From Roseiarcus sp963741405 (lineage in GTDB: Bacteria; Pseudomonadota; Alphaproteobacteria; Rhizobiales; Beijerinckiaceae): a stretch of 64,000 nt of DNA. The notes below the pieces were generated by a model that was not told where the DNA came from, did not search any database, and saw nothing but the letters and a program-made list of their open reading frames with translations. The stretch covers positions 372,001 to 436,000 of the forward strand of contig CAVUHX010000037.1 of NCBI GenBank assembly GCA_963741405.1, written 5' to 3'. Shown here in pieces: positions 44,304 through 52,479 of the stretch (its first letter is position 1; the number at the start of each line of letters is the position of its first letter). Position numbers and translations under genes: made by a program.

Positions 44304-44528
44304 ATGTTCCGACATATGATCGGCCACAAATCGCGTGAGCCGCCCCCGTGGCGTGTCATGCTCATGCGGATCAGGGAAAGGCGCTGGGCGGAGTTCGACC
44401 AAGAGGTTCCGCCCGGCGAGGGAGAACACCCGCTCGAACCGATGCAGCACTGGCGGGATCCAATGAACAGGGTGAGAGCCCTGCGCACCCGCCGGCATCT
44501 TCTCGGCGACAATCCGTCGTCCGGCTGA
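44304..44528 (+). CDS. small hypothetical protein
   Basis: This 74-residue open frame starts with an ATG preceded by AAGGAGG at ideal spacing, the best ribosome site in this 650-base interval. The product is basic and Trp/Arg/Pro-rich (MFRHMIGHKSREPPPWRV, then EHPLEPMQHWRDPMNRVR). It shows no membrane segment or recognised domain. It is divergent from the phosphorylase gene. The start signal is the main evidence; codon pattern supports it only weakly, and I do not recognise a family. Confidence 0.4.
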   Translation: MFRHMIGHKSREPPPWRVMLMRIRERRWAEFDQEVPPGEGEHPLEPMQHWRDPMNRVRALRTRRHLLGDNPSSG

Positions 44529-44751
44529 AGGCAGCCGAGCCGCCGTACCGGGGGAACACGAGCCGGGCGAAGGAGCCGCTTCGATTGAAGCAGACGGATT
44601 ATTAGCATATGAGATACGTTTAATTAGCGCGCGACCCTTTGGCTCGAGGGCCAGACGAACCAGCCGAGCCCGCAAACGCGACACTTTTCGGCGCCTAACG
44701 CGCTGAAGTCATTGATCCACGGACAAAACTGCACGGATGCCGCGGGCGCGT

Positions 44752-45531
44752 TCAGGCCCGGAAGCCGGGGTCCAGCCGGTCCACCTTGCGCAAGAGAGCC
44801 GGCCAGGCGAGCTGGCCGCCGAGGCCGCGGGTCACCTGCGCTCTCTGGGCAGTCGCCCCGTCGAGGATCGGCTTCGGGATCGGAATCAGCGCGCCTCCGC
44901 CGGCCTGGGCCTTGACCTGGATCTCGCAGGCGCGCTCGAGCGTGTACATGGCGAGGAAGGCGTCGGCGATCGACCGGCCGACGGTCAGGAGGCCGTGGTT
45001 CGCCAGGATGAGGAACGTGTTCTTTCCGAGGTCGGCGACGAGCCGCGGCTTTTCGGCCTCGCTCAGCGCCACCCCCTCGTAGTCGTGATAGGAAAGGCTC
45101 GCGAGCACGAACATCGACTGCTGCGAGATCGGCAGGAGGCCGTCCTTCTGGCAGGCGACGGCGACTCCGGCGGGGGTATGGAGATGCAGGACGCAGATCG
45201 CGTCCTCGCGCGCGGCGTGGATCGCGGAATGGATGACGAAGCCTGCCGGATTGACGTCGAACGGACTCTCCAACACCTTGCGCCCGTCGAGGTCGACCTT
45301 GACAAGGCTCGAGGCGGTTACCTCCTCGAACAGCATCCCGTACGGGTTGATGAGGAAATGGGGGTCGGGGCCCGGCACGCGCGCGGAAATGTGGGTGAAG
45401 ACGAGATCGTCCCAGCCGTAGGCGGCGACCAAGCGGTAGCAGGCGGCGAGGTCGACGCGCCTCGCCCATTCGGCGGCGCTGACCTGGTCCCTGACCGAGG
45501 AAACGCCGACCTGACCACCTCCAGCGCTCAA
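44752..45531 (-). CDS. class II aldolase/adducin family protein
   Basis: This 259-residue zinc-dependent aldolase/epimerase-type enzyme has the zinc-binding HxH in CVLHLHTPAGVA and the third His in LANHGLLTVG. VFTHISARVPGPDPHFLINP is the family's N-terminal signature. These enzymes cleave or epimerise sugar phosphates; adducin-like bacterial members often have unknown substrates. I chose a TTG start because GGGAGGAGG lies six bases upstream and 16 bases after hemC ends; a longer frame would overlap hemC. It is probably co-transcribed with hemC, an unusual pair. Confidence 0.85.
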   Translation of the reverse strand: MSAGGGQVGVSSVRDQVSAAEWARRVDLAACYRLVAAYGWDDLVFTHISARVPGPDPHFLINPYGMLFEEVTASSLVKVDLDGRKVLESPFDVNPAGFVIHSAIHAAREDAICVLHLHTPAGVAVACQKDGLLPISQQSMFVLASLSYHDYEGVALSEAEKPRLVADLGKNTFLILANHGLLTVGRSIADAFLAMYTLERACEIQVKAQAGGGALIPIPKPILDGATAQRAQVTRGLGGQLAWPALLRKVDRLDPGFRA

Positions 45532-45547
45532 GCCCGCCTCCTCCCGT

Positions 45548-46498
45548 TCAGCCGCCCTTCGGCAGAATACCCGCCGGCAGGCGGGCTGCAAGCGCGCGTC
45601 CGGCCTCGGCGCCGATCCGCGCCGCGTCTGAGGGCGACCCCTCCCGTTCGACGTCGAAGCTCTCGGAGCCGTCCGTCCGCAGCACCTCGCCTCGGAACCT
45701 GAGCCGGCCGCCGTCGAGACGGGCGAGGCCGGCGATCGGCGTCCGGCACGAGCCTTCGAGCTCGGCGAGAAAGGCGCGTTCGGCCTCGAGCGCCGGCCGG
45801 GTCTCCGGGTCGGCGATCGCCGCCAGCGCCGCGAGCGCTCGCGGATCGCCGCTCCGCGCCGTCAGGGCGATCGCCCCCTGGCCGACCGCGGGGAGAAAAC
45901 GGTCGACGTCGAGCGGCGCGCGGATGCGGTGAACGAGGCCCAGCCGTTTGAGGCCGGCCATGGCGAGCAGCGTCGCGCCGATCGCCCCCGTTTCCGCCTT
46001 GCGAAGCCGGCTTTCGACATTGCCGCGCAGGAGTTCCGGCTTGAGGTCGGGCCTGAGCCGCAAGGCCTGCGCCTGACGCCTCAGCGAGGCCGCGCCGAGA
46101 CTCGCGCCCGGAGGTAACCCCTCGATCGCGTCGGCGAGGTTCGAGATCAGCGCGTCGCGGACGTCCTCGCGCGGCAGGAACCCCGCCAGCGCGACGCCCT
46201 CGGGCAGCACGGTCGGGAGGTCCTTGGCCGAGTGGACGCCGCCATCGATCTCGCCCAGGAGCAGCGCGGTGTCGATTTCCTTGGTGAACAGGCCCTTCCC
46301 GCCGGCCTCGGCGAGCGGCCGGTCCTGGATCGTATCGCCGCTCGTGCGGATAATCCTGAGTTCGATCCGCTCCGCCGCCCACCCGTGCGCCTCCGCGAGC
46401 CGCCGTCGGGTCTCGTTCGCCTGTGCGAGCGCAAGCGGCGAGCCCCGCGTGCCGAGAACGAAGAGCGGAGAGGAGGAGAGGGACGGGTCTTGCGGCAT
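45548..46498 (-). CDS. hemC: hydroxymethylbilane synthase (porphobilinogen deaminase)
   Basis: This enzyme polymerises four porphobilinogens to hydroxymethylbilane for haem, corrin and chlorophyll synthesis. The 316-residue length is normal. It shows FVLGTRGSPLALAQANE near the start, IRTSGDTIQDRPLAEAGGKGLFTKEI, VHSAKDLPT and GRGALLR-type RPDLKPELLRGNVESRLRK. The dipyrromethane attachment Cys lies in LEGSCRTPIAG, and the catalytic Asp in the HSAKD loop. I use the ATG before PQDPSLSSSPLFVLG; an upstream ATG would add 18 unlike residues. It matches the window's intact cobalamin gene set, which draws on the same precursor. Confidence 0.95.
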   Translation of the reverse strand: MPQDPSLSSSPLFVLGTRGSPLALAQANETRRRLAEAHGWAAERIELRIIRTSGDTIQDRPLAEAGGKGLFTKEIDTALLLGEIDGGVHSAKDLPTVLPEGVALAGFLPREDVRDALISNLADAIEGLPPGASLGAASLRRQAQALRLRPDLKPELLRGNVESRLRKAETGAIGATLLAMAGLKRLGLVHRIRAPLDVDRFLPAVGQGAIALTARSGDPRALAALAAIADPETRPALEAERAFLAELEGSCRTPIAGLARLDGGRLRFRGEVLRTDGSESFDVEREGSPSDAARIGAEAGRALAARLPAGILPKGG

Positions 46499-46595
46499 CG
46501 GGTTTCTATTCGAGCAATCGCCAGCGCTGTCAAACGCCATTCCCTGCGTCAACCGGTCGCGTTGACCGGCGCACGGCGCTGGCTTAGGTGAGGTC

Positions 46596-46626
46596 GTCGC
46601 ATCGAAAGAGGTTCACTCGATGCGAC
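46596..46626. other. perfect stem-loop in the hemC upstream region
   Basis: GTCGCATCGA and TCGATGCGAC pair perfectly over ten bases around an 11-base loop, extended by a further C-G pair. It lies 98 bases before hemC and 60 bases before a strong plus-strand terminator hairpin. It could be the body of a short plus-strand RNA ending at that terminator, or a leader element of hemC in the other direction. No protein reading frame explains it. Confidence 0.45.
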
Positions 46627-46685
46627 GGCCATAAGAAACGATAAGAGTTGGTGGTCAGGAACGACTGTGTGCAGTTAAAGAAAGT

Positions 46686-46714
46686 GGCCGGAACCCCGAG
46701 GTTCCGGCCTTTTT
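46686..46714 (+). terminator. strong Rho-independent terminator
   Basis: GGCCGGAACC pairs perfectly with GGTTCCGGCC around CCGA and is followed by TTTTT. It is the clearest intrinsic terminator in the window. No plus-strand protein gene precedes it for about 2.1 kb, apart from a weak 74-residue ORF ending at 44528, so it may end an unannotated RNA. On the minus strand it is followed by a moderately T-rich CTTTCTTT and may also stop transcripts entering hemC. Confidence 0.75.
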
Positions 46715-46859
46715 GTCTTTCCGGGCGACGAACGACCAGTCCATTCCCGGGATTGTTGCAAAACAGGCGCCGAAGCCCGACGTCGCCTGTTTTGGCGACT
46801 TCAGCGGGAACCATGGACGGTCGCCGGTGTTTCTTTTGCCGCGACCGGAGTCCCTGCCG

Positions 46860-47158
46860 ATGCCGCAAGACGCGCAGCCAATTCGTCGAAAGAAAGAGTG
46901 GTCGGCGGAAGTGACCGCCCATTCGGACGCGCTCGATCTGGAAGAAGGGGTGTTCACGAAGAGCGCGACGCAAATTGCGCGTTCGCTGAAGAGGTCTGCC
47001 CAGACGAGCGCCAGGCGCAAGTCAACTCCATTCCGCTCGGCCATGGCGATGCTCAACCTCTATATGAACCGCGCCGGCCGGAATTTGCCGCCCCGCGCAG
47101 GCGGATGCTCGAGGCGGCGAAGGACAAGCTCCGCGAGATGTTCGACCGCAAGTCGTGA
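46860..47158 (+). pseudogene. DUF3175 family protein, frameshifted
   Basis: The first frame from the ATG at 46860 gives a typical DUF3175 start: KKEWSAEVTAHSDALDLEEGVF, then SLKRSAQTS and MAMLNLYMNRAGRNLP. The frame then drifts, while the expected ending APRRRMLEAAKDKLREMFDRKS appears in another frame up to a stop at 47158. Adding one G in GCCGCCCCGCG (near 47085) would give an unbroken protein of about 99 residues, the family's size. DUF3175 is widespread in alphaproteobacteria and of unknown function. Either recently broken or misread. Confidence 0.65.
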
Positions 47159-47446
47159 CGGCGCAGCGGGCGCTTTCCTCTGAGGTGCGCGAATCGCGAG
47201 CCCGTGAAAGAAGGAGACGCCGCGTGAGCCGACTCCGCAAGCCCGCGAACAATGACGCAAACAGACCGCAACCTCACGAACCGGATCGCGACCAACGCCA
47301 ACCCTACGCCAAAGAGGACGAGGAATATTCCTGCGCAGGGGTCGTCCGCCCTCCGGAGGAGAAAGTCGGAAGGCGCGACGAGCCGAATCCGTCGCGCAAG
47401 TCGTGATCGCTATGCGGCGGCTCGGCGCTCTGGAGCGGCGCCGCGG

Positions 47447-47850
47447 ATGACCCCCGACAAGTCCGCCCGAATCGAGGCGCTGCGCCGCGAGGCTGCGGAT
47501 TGCCGTGCATGTCCCCTGTGGAAGAACGCGACCCAGACCGTATTCGGCGAAGGGCCGGCTGACGCGGATATTCTCCTTGTCGGCGCGCAGCCGGGAGACC
47601 GGGAAGACCGAGCTGGGAATCCGTTCGTCGGGCCGGTCGGCGCCATGCTCGACAAAGCGCTCGAGGAAGCGGGGATCGACCGGAAACACGCCTACGTCAC
47701 AAGCACTTCAAATTCGAGCCACGCGGCAAACTGAGACTGCACAAGAAGCCCAACGCGGGCGAGATCAACGACTGCAAGCGGTGGCTGTTCGAAGAGATCG
47801 ATATCCTGAAACCCCGCATCGTCGCGGCGCTCGGCGTGACAGCGGCCCAA
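47447..47850 (+). pseudogene. UdgX-type uracil-DNA glycosylase fragment
   Basis: From ATG 47447 the frame encodes RIEALRREAADCRACPLW (iron-sulfur Cys region), TQTVFGEGPADADILLVG and AQPGDREDRAGNPFVGPVG, the active-site region of family 4/UdgX glycosylases; the usual GEQPGD reads GAQPGD. After HAYVT about ten bases are missing. The protein continues in another frame with KHFKFEPRGKLRLHKKPNAG, the signature UdgX insertion loop with the DNA-linking His, up to IVAALGVTAAQS. There it stops and a different protein begins. It thus lacks its C-terminal ~40 residues and is frameshifted. Confidence 0.7.
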
Positions 47851-48880
47851 AGCCGGGTCGGCCGCCCGGTGCTCGCCATCGCCGGCCAGCAGGTGTGCAA
47901 CGCCATCGGCGGACGCTACCAGCAGGAAGTCGATCTCGTCAGCATGTACAAGGACGTCGCCGGCGCCTCCGTGCAACAGGCGTCCGCGTCTACGCAGGTG
48001 CGGCATCTCGTCGACCGCGCGGTCCGCATCGCGATTGGCGAGCGGCGGGTGACGGCGATCGCGCTGCCGAACGATCTTCAGGATGAGGCCTATGAAAGTC
48101 CGCCCTGCAAGCACGGAACGGTGCACTCGGGGGTCGGATTCGCCAAGCCCCGCACGCTCCCGTTCGACCAGGACCTCCACCGCGCGGCCGACGTCCTGAA
48201 CGCCGGGGAGAAGGTCGCAATCCTGGTCGGAGCGGGCGCGCTGGGAGCGACTGATGAAGTGATTGCCGTCGCCGAGAAATTGCGCGCCGGCGTCGCCAAG
48301 GCGCTGCTCGGCAAGGCGGCTCTTCCAGACGACCTTCCATTCGTCACCGGTTCCATCGGGCTCCTCGGCGCGAAGCCCAGTTATCGCCTCATGACCGAGT
48401 GCGACACGTTGCTGATGGTCGGCTCGGGCTTTCCCTATTCGGAGTTTCTGCCGGAGGAAGGCAAGGCGCGCGGCGTGCAGATCGACATCGCCCCCGACAT
48501 GCTGTCTCTGCGCTTCCCGATGGAAGTCAATCTGGTCGGCGACGCCAAAGAGACCCTGAGAGCCCTGCTGCCGCTGATCGATCAGAAGAGCAACGGCGCC
48601 TGGCGCGATGGAATCGAGAGCGAAGTCAAACAGTGGTGGAGGACGCTCGAACAGCGCGCCATGCAGCCGGCCAACCCGGTCAATCCGCAGCGGGTGACGT
48701 GGGAGCTGTCGCCGCGCCTGCCCGACGGGGTGATCGTGACGAGCGATTCTGGTTCCTGCGCCAACTGGTACGCGCGCGACCTCAAGATGCGGCGGGGCAT
48801 GATGGCATCCCTGTCAGGCGGCCTCGCCTCGATGGGCGCTGCCATGCCCTATGCGACCGCCGCGAGTTTGAGCAACAACT
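47851..48880 (+). pseudogene. thiamine-diphosphate enzyme fragment (pyruvate oxidase/acetolactate synthase type)
   Basis: This is the internal part of a TPP-requiring enzyme. It runs from GRPVLAIAGQQ through RYQQEVDLVSMYKDVAGA, LVGAGALGATDEVIAVAEKL, GFPYSEFLPEEGKARGVQ and PANPVNPQRVTWELSPRLP to SGGLASMGAAMPYATAA. It lacks the N-terminal catalytic Glu region and, being cut just after MGAAMPYA, also lacks the GDG TPP/Mg site, so it cannot be active. The reading frame is open and continuous with the UdgX piece before it and the maturase piece after it. Confidence 0.7.
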
Positions 48881-48914
48881 CGTCGCGCGTCAGGTCTTGC
48901 CGCTGGAGTTGGCG

Positions 48915-49590
48915 CCTGCATTCGCGGCTTCATCAAGGAGCGTATCGGGCGCAACCCGCACGGCGACGGTTCATCCCGAAGCCGCACGGAAGGCAGCGCC
49001 CGTTGGCGGTCGTCGCCCTCGAAGGCAAGATTGTGCAGAGGGCGACGGCGGCGGTGCTGGGCGTGATCTACGAGGAGGAGTTCCTCGGTTTCTCGTATGG
49101 GTTCCGACCGAAGCGCAGCCAACACGATGCGTTGGATGCGCTGATGGTCGGCATCGCCGGCACGCGCGTGACCTTTGTACTGGATGCCGACATCCGAAGC
49201 TTTTTCAACGAAGTCAGTCACGCATCGTCCGACTGATCCAGAAATGGCTCAAGGCGGGCGTTCTCGAAGACGGAGAGCAAATTGTCAGTGAGAAGGGGAC
49301 CGGTCAAGGCTCGGTGATTTCACCGCTGCTGGCGAACGTCTACCTTCACTACGTCTTTGATCTCTGGGCCGACCGCTGGAGACGGCCTTCGCCGCGCGCC
49401 AGCGCATGGTGCTCTGAGCAGAAGATGATGAACCATTGGCGCATTGAAGGTGTCGCGGCGCCTTCACCAACTGGCGGTCTATGTTGAGAAGCTCGCCTAC
49501 GAATGGCTGCCACTGCCGCACATCCTTCATCCCTGGCCAAGCGATCGCTTCGCCGTCAAACACCCGAGGTGGGAGCCCAACATGGTCATG
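48915..49590 (+). pseudogene. group II intron reverse transcriptase/maturase, scrambled remnant
   Basis: Three pieces of a LtrA-like protein are present. The first is RRRFIPKPHGRQRPLAVVALEGKIVQRAT through FLGFSYGFRPKRSQHDALDAL and VLDADIRSFFNEVSH (RT blocks 0-3). The second, in another frame after a ~40-base loss, is IVRLIQKWLKAGVLEDG and KGTGQGSVISPLLANVYLH. After an insertion comes the C-terminal LPLPHILHPWPSDRFAVKHPRWEP. The YADD block is missing from its place. The insertion at 49383-49413 copies 31 bases of an ISAs1 transposase. No catalytic intron RNA domain V was recognised. Confidence 0.7.
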
Positions 49591-49775
49591 GTGCGATATG
49601 CCGACGTCTCAACTTCCTGCCCGACATGGGCAGAATGACCGTGCGACTGCTTACCGCCGCAATGATCTCGACTTTGGCGTCTTCCAGCGGCGAGAGACTG
49701 AGAGTCACCATTTATACCGCGGTCGGACTGATCGTCTATATCGAGGGCCTGCGCCAGGGGAATCGACTGAACGGG

Positions 49776-50920
49776 TCATGCGGCGATGTAGGCGGCGAGG
49801 GCGTTTTCGTCCCATGCGGCAACTTTGCGGCGCATGCGCAGGGAATCTCTGCTTTTGCCGGTTCTGAGCACGTTGAGGGCGATGTGCTTGACGATGGCGA
49901 GGTTGAAGGGCGCGTTGTCGGTTCGCACGCGGCATTCGTCGTCGCGGAAGATCATGTCGAGCACCCAGTGGAGGCCGTTTTCGACCATCCAGTGACTGCG
50001 GATCATCGGTCCCAGGGCGTTGGCGAGCAGGGCGAGCGAGGTGATGTAGAAACGCGTCTCGGTTTCGACCTTGCCATCGGTTTCACGTTCGCTCTCGACC
50101 ATGACGACCGACTTCAGGCCCGGCCACTGGTGGTTTTCCTGCAGCCAGCCGATGTCGTGGAAAACGGTGACCGTCCGGGTCTCGATGCGGCCGTGGCCGC
50201 CGTCGACGGTCGTGTCCTGGCTGACCGACGTATTCTTGAACGCGACCGCCTTCTGTTCGCGGGCGAACAGTTCGACATCGTCGCGCAGCGTGCCTTGGTT
50301 CCCCTTCAACGCGAGAATGTAGTCGGCCTTCTTGTCGATGATTTTCTGCGCGACGGCGCGCTGGCAGCCCATGGCGTCGATGGTCACCACCGCGCCCTCG
50401 ATGGCCAGCAGCTCAAGCAGGGCGGGAATGGCGACGATTTCGTTGGACTTGTCGCCGACCCTGGTCTGCCCGAGCACCATGCGCTGGCGCGCGGCGAAGG
50501 CCGAAACGACATGAATGGGCTCTTCGGCCCCCTTCTTCTGTAGGAGCGCCGCACCGTTTTGCCGTCGATGGCGATCACCTCGGCCGACGTTTTCGTCAGC
50601 CCCGCCGCCCACGCCACAAAACAGCGCTGGAACGCGACCGGGTCGAGCTTGGCGAGGATGATGCCCAACTGGTCGTGCGAGGGCGTGCCGTTGGCGAAGG
50701 GTCGAAAGCGCCGCAGGAACGCCAGCTTGGCCCGGCCGAAGCGCGCGATGTCGGCCACCGTCTCCGCCCCCGCCAGCGCCGCCGCCAGCATCACGAGCAG
50801 CACCTCGTCGAGCGGATAGGCGACCTTCCCCTTCTGCCGGTAGTCGGGCAAGTCCTTGAAAGGCGACAGGAAAACAGTCGTCTCCTTCACCGCCCCGACA
50901 GCCGCGTCCCCTTCCGGCAT
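49776..50920 (-). pseudogene. ISAs1-family transposase, frameshifted
   Basis: The N-terminal frame (from ATG 50920) gives FKDLPDYRQKGKVAYPLDEVL and AIDGKTVRRSY, then loses the frame. The C-terminal frame resumes as KKGAEEPIHVVSAFAARQRM and runs through VVTIDAMGCQRAVAQKI and HWMVENGLHWVLDMIF to a stop at 49776. One extra C after TCCTAC (near 50545) would restore the reading. The DDE residues Asp (IDGKT), Asp (IDAMG) and Glu (MVENG) are all kept, so the break is recent or a read error. Element ends were not determined. Confidence 0.8.
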
Positions 50921-50935
50921 CAACCCATCCTCCAA

Positions 50936-51356
50936 GCGAATCAGAGGATTGCGACAGATTCAGCTTTCCGATCGGCTGTCACGCGCAATTTCAGTCGATT
51001 GCCCTGCCTGCGCCCGGTCGGATGGTTCTTGTACCTCGGGTGAATGCGGAAAACTGGAGGCGGATGGGCGCATGCCTTACGGGATGCAGTCATGCGCAGA
51101 AGGAATGGCAGTCACACAGGTGCGCTCTCTTGTGATCGAAATTCGTGCTCATGTGATCGTGTCATCCATAAAGTGAGGATGAGCACGCAATTGCCTTGCT
51201 TCAGTCATGCAAATTTAACAGAGATTGTCGTACTGCACGCTTGACTTTTGCAGTGCAGCAATTTAAGCCAGAGGCGTCTAGGAGAAGGAACGGCGAAGGT
51301 TCCCGCACAATCGGGGGCCACGAAGAGGAGGGCGGTCAGAAAAGGAGACCGCCGTG
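50936..51356. other. intergenic region with DUF1127 promoter candidate
   Basis: This 421-base gap lies between the ISAs1 gene and the DUF1127 gene. TTGACT at 51241-51246 followed by TTTGCAGTGCAGCAATTTAA gives a plausible -35 box and a weak -10 region (ATTTAA or TTAAGC). The same TTGACTTTTGC layout often precedes DUF1127 genes in Hyphomicrobiales. AGGAG at 51342-51346 is the ribosome site. The remainder probably contains the outer end of the ISAs1 element, but I could not place its inverted repeat. Confidence 0.4.
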
Positions 51357-51515
51357 ATGTTATCCTCTGTTATGCGCTTCCTGCGCAGCCGTCGGACGTA
51401 TTGGGCCGTCGTCCAGGAACTGTCCGATTATTCGGACCGCGAATTGCACGACATCGGCATCGATCGCGCCGATATCCACGCGATCGCCCGCCTCGCTTCG
51501 CGCGAACAGCACTAG
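51357..51515 (+). CDS. DUF1127 family small protein
   Basis: This 52-residue basic protein, MLSSVMRFLRSRRTYWAVVQ, then ELSDYSDRELHDIGIDRADIHAIAR, is a textbook DUF1127 (YjiS-like) protein. Members are often highly expressed, Arg-rich, and some affect RNA turnover and phosphate or carbon metabolism through RNA interaction in Agrobacterium. A GTG three bases earlier could also start it; AGGAG serves both. Its last codons read CAG CAC TAG, and the G of the stop is the first base of an IS5-family element inserted at the TA. Without the element the stop would be TAA, so the protein is unchanged. Confidence 0.85.
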   Translation: MLSSVMRFLRSRRTYWAVVQELSDYSDRELHDIGIDRADIHAIARLASREQH

Positions 51516-52409
51516 GGCCTGTCTTCAGTTGACGTGAGAACGGAGTGGAATCGGACGCAGAACGTTTGGTGTTTCGGATACGCGAGGGATTCCCGAATCA
51601 GCAAAAGTCTGACTCGTGAGTGGTCGGCCCGAGGAGGGGCTGACCGATGCGACGATATGCACTGCGCGACGACCAGTGGGATCGGATCAAAGACATTCTG
51701 CCGGGCCGTGAAGGCCATGTGGGCGGCACGGCGGCGGACAATCACCTGTTCGTCGAAGCCGTTCTCTTCAGGTTTCGCGCCGGCGTCCCTTGGCGTGATC
51801 TGCCCGAGCGTTTTGGCGGCTGGAAGATCGTCTATCAGCGCTTCAACCGATGGGCCAAGAGCGGCGTTTTCGAGCGGGTTTTCAGGCTCTTGGCCAGCGA
51901 TCACGACAACGAATACATGATGATCGACGCCACCATCGTGCGCGCTCACCAGCATAGCGCCGGCGCCAAGAAAAAAGACGGTGCGCAAGCCATCGGCCGA
52001 TCCCGCGGCGGATTGACCACCAAGATACACGCGCTCGTCGATGCCCTCGGCAATCCTGTCGAGGTGATGCTCAGCCCGGGCCAGGATCACGATCTGACTT
52101 GCGCTGAATTTCTCATCGAAGCCGTCGATCCCGGCGCTCTGATCGCCGACAAGGCTTTCGACGCCGATGCCTTCATCGGCGCCCTCAACGATCGAGCGGT
52201 CGTCCCAGTCATCCCATCCAAATCCAACCGAAAGACCCCGCGCCCGTGCGACTTCGCCCTCTACTGCGAACGCAATCTCATTGAGCGTTTCTTCAACAGG
52301 CTCAAGCATTTCCGCGCCATCGCCACGCGTTACGACGAGCTCGCCAAGATTTTCCTCGCCGGCGTTCAACTCGTCTGCGCCGCCATTCTCATCAACTGAA
52401 GACAGGCCC
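51515..52409 (+). mobile_element. IS5-family (IS427-type) insertion sequence, copy 1
   Basis: This 895-base element has inverted ends GGGCCTGTCTTCAGTTGA and TCAACTGAAGACAGGCCC, and TA duplicated at 51513-51514 and 52410-52411. It carries one intact transposase gene. A second copy of the same length lies at 58113-59007, nearly identical apart from scattered substitutions. Here it is inserted in the stop codon of the DUF1127 gene. Confidence 0.92.
51647..52399 (+). CDS. IS5-family transposase (copy 1)
   Basis: This 250-residue DDE transposase is in one continuous frame. The N-terminal part has MRRYALRDDQWDRIKDILPG and FRAGVPWRDLPERFGGWK. The catalytic residues are Asp in MMIDATIVRAHQHSAG, Asp in LIADKAFDAD and Glu in CERNLIERFFNRLKHF. 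The AAGAAAAAAG run in the middle is where related IS427 elements use ribosomal frameshifting between two ORFs; here no shift is needed. The start ATG follows GAGGAGGGG. It ends ten bases before the element's right end. Confidence 0.92.
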   Translation: MRRYALRDDQWDRIKDILPGREGHVGGTAADNHLFVEAVLFRFRAGVPWRDLPERFGGWKIVYQRFNRWAKSGVFERVFRLLASDHDNEYMMIDATIVRAHQHSAGAKKKDGAQAIGRSRGGLTTKIHALVDALGNPVEVMLSPGQDHDLTCAEFLIEAVDPGALIADKAFDADAFIGALNDRAVVPVIPSKSNRKTPRPCDFALYCERNLIERFFNRLKHFRAIATRYDELAKIFLAGVQLVCAAILIN

Positions 52410-52479
52410 TAAGCCGGCGGAGCCGGAACCAAACGGGATGAGTAGAGTTCGCTCGGTCGAGTGACGAGCGGGGTCGAAG

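Noticed and set aside
45531..45591. Longer start for the class II aldolase
   Set aside because: It would overlap hemC by over 40 bases, while a strong GGGAGGAGG site fits the TTG at 45531.
49585..49640. MVMVRYAD as displaced RT catalytic block (YADD)
   Set aside because: Only one Asp follows the Tyr-Ala and the sequence then loses all similarity; too short to assign.
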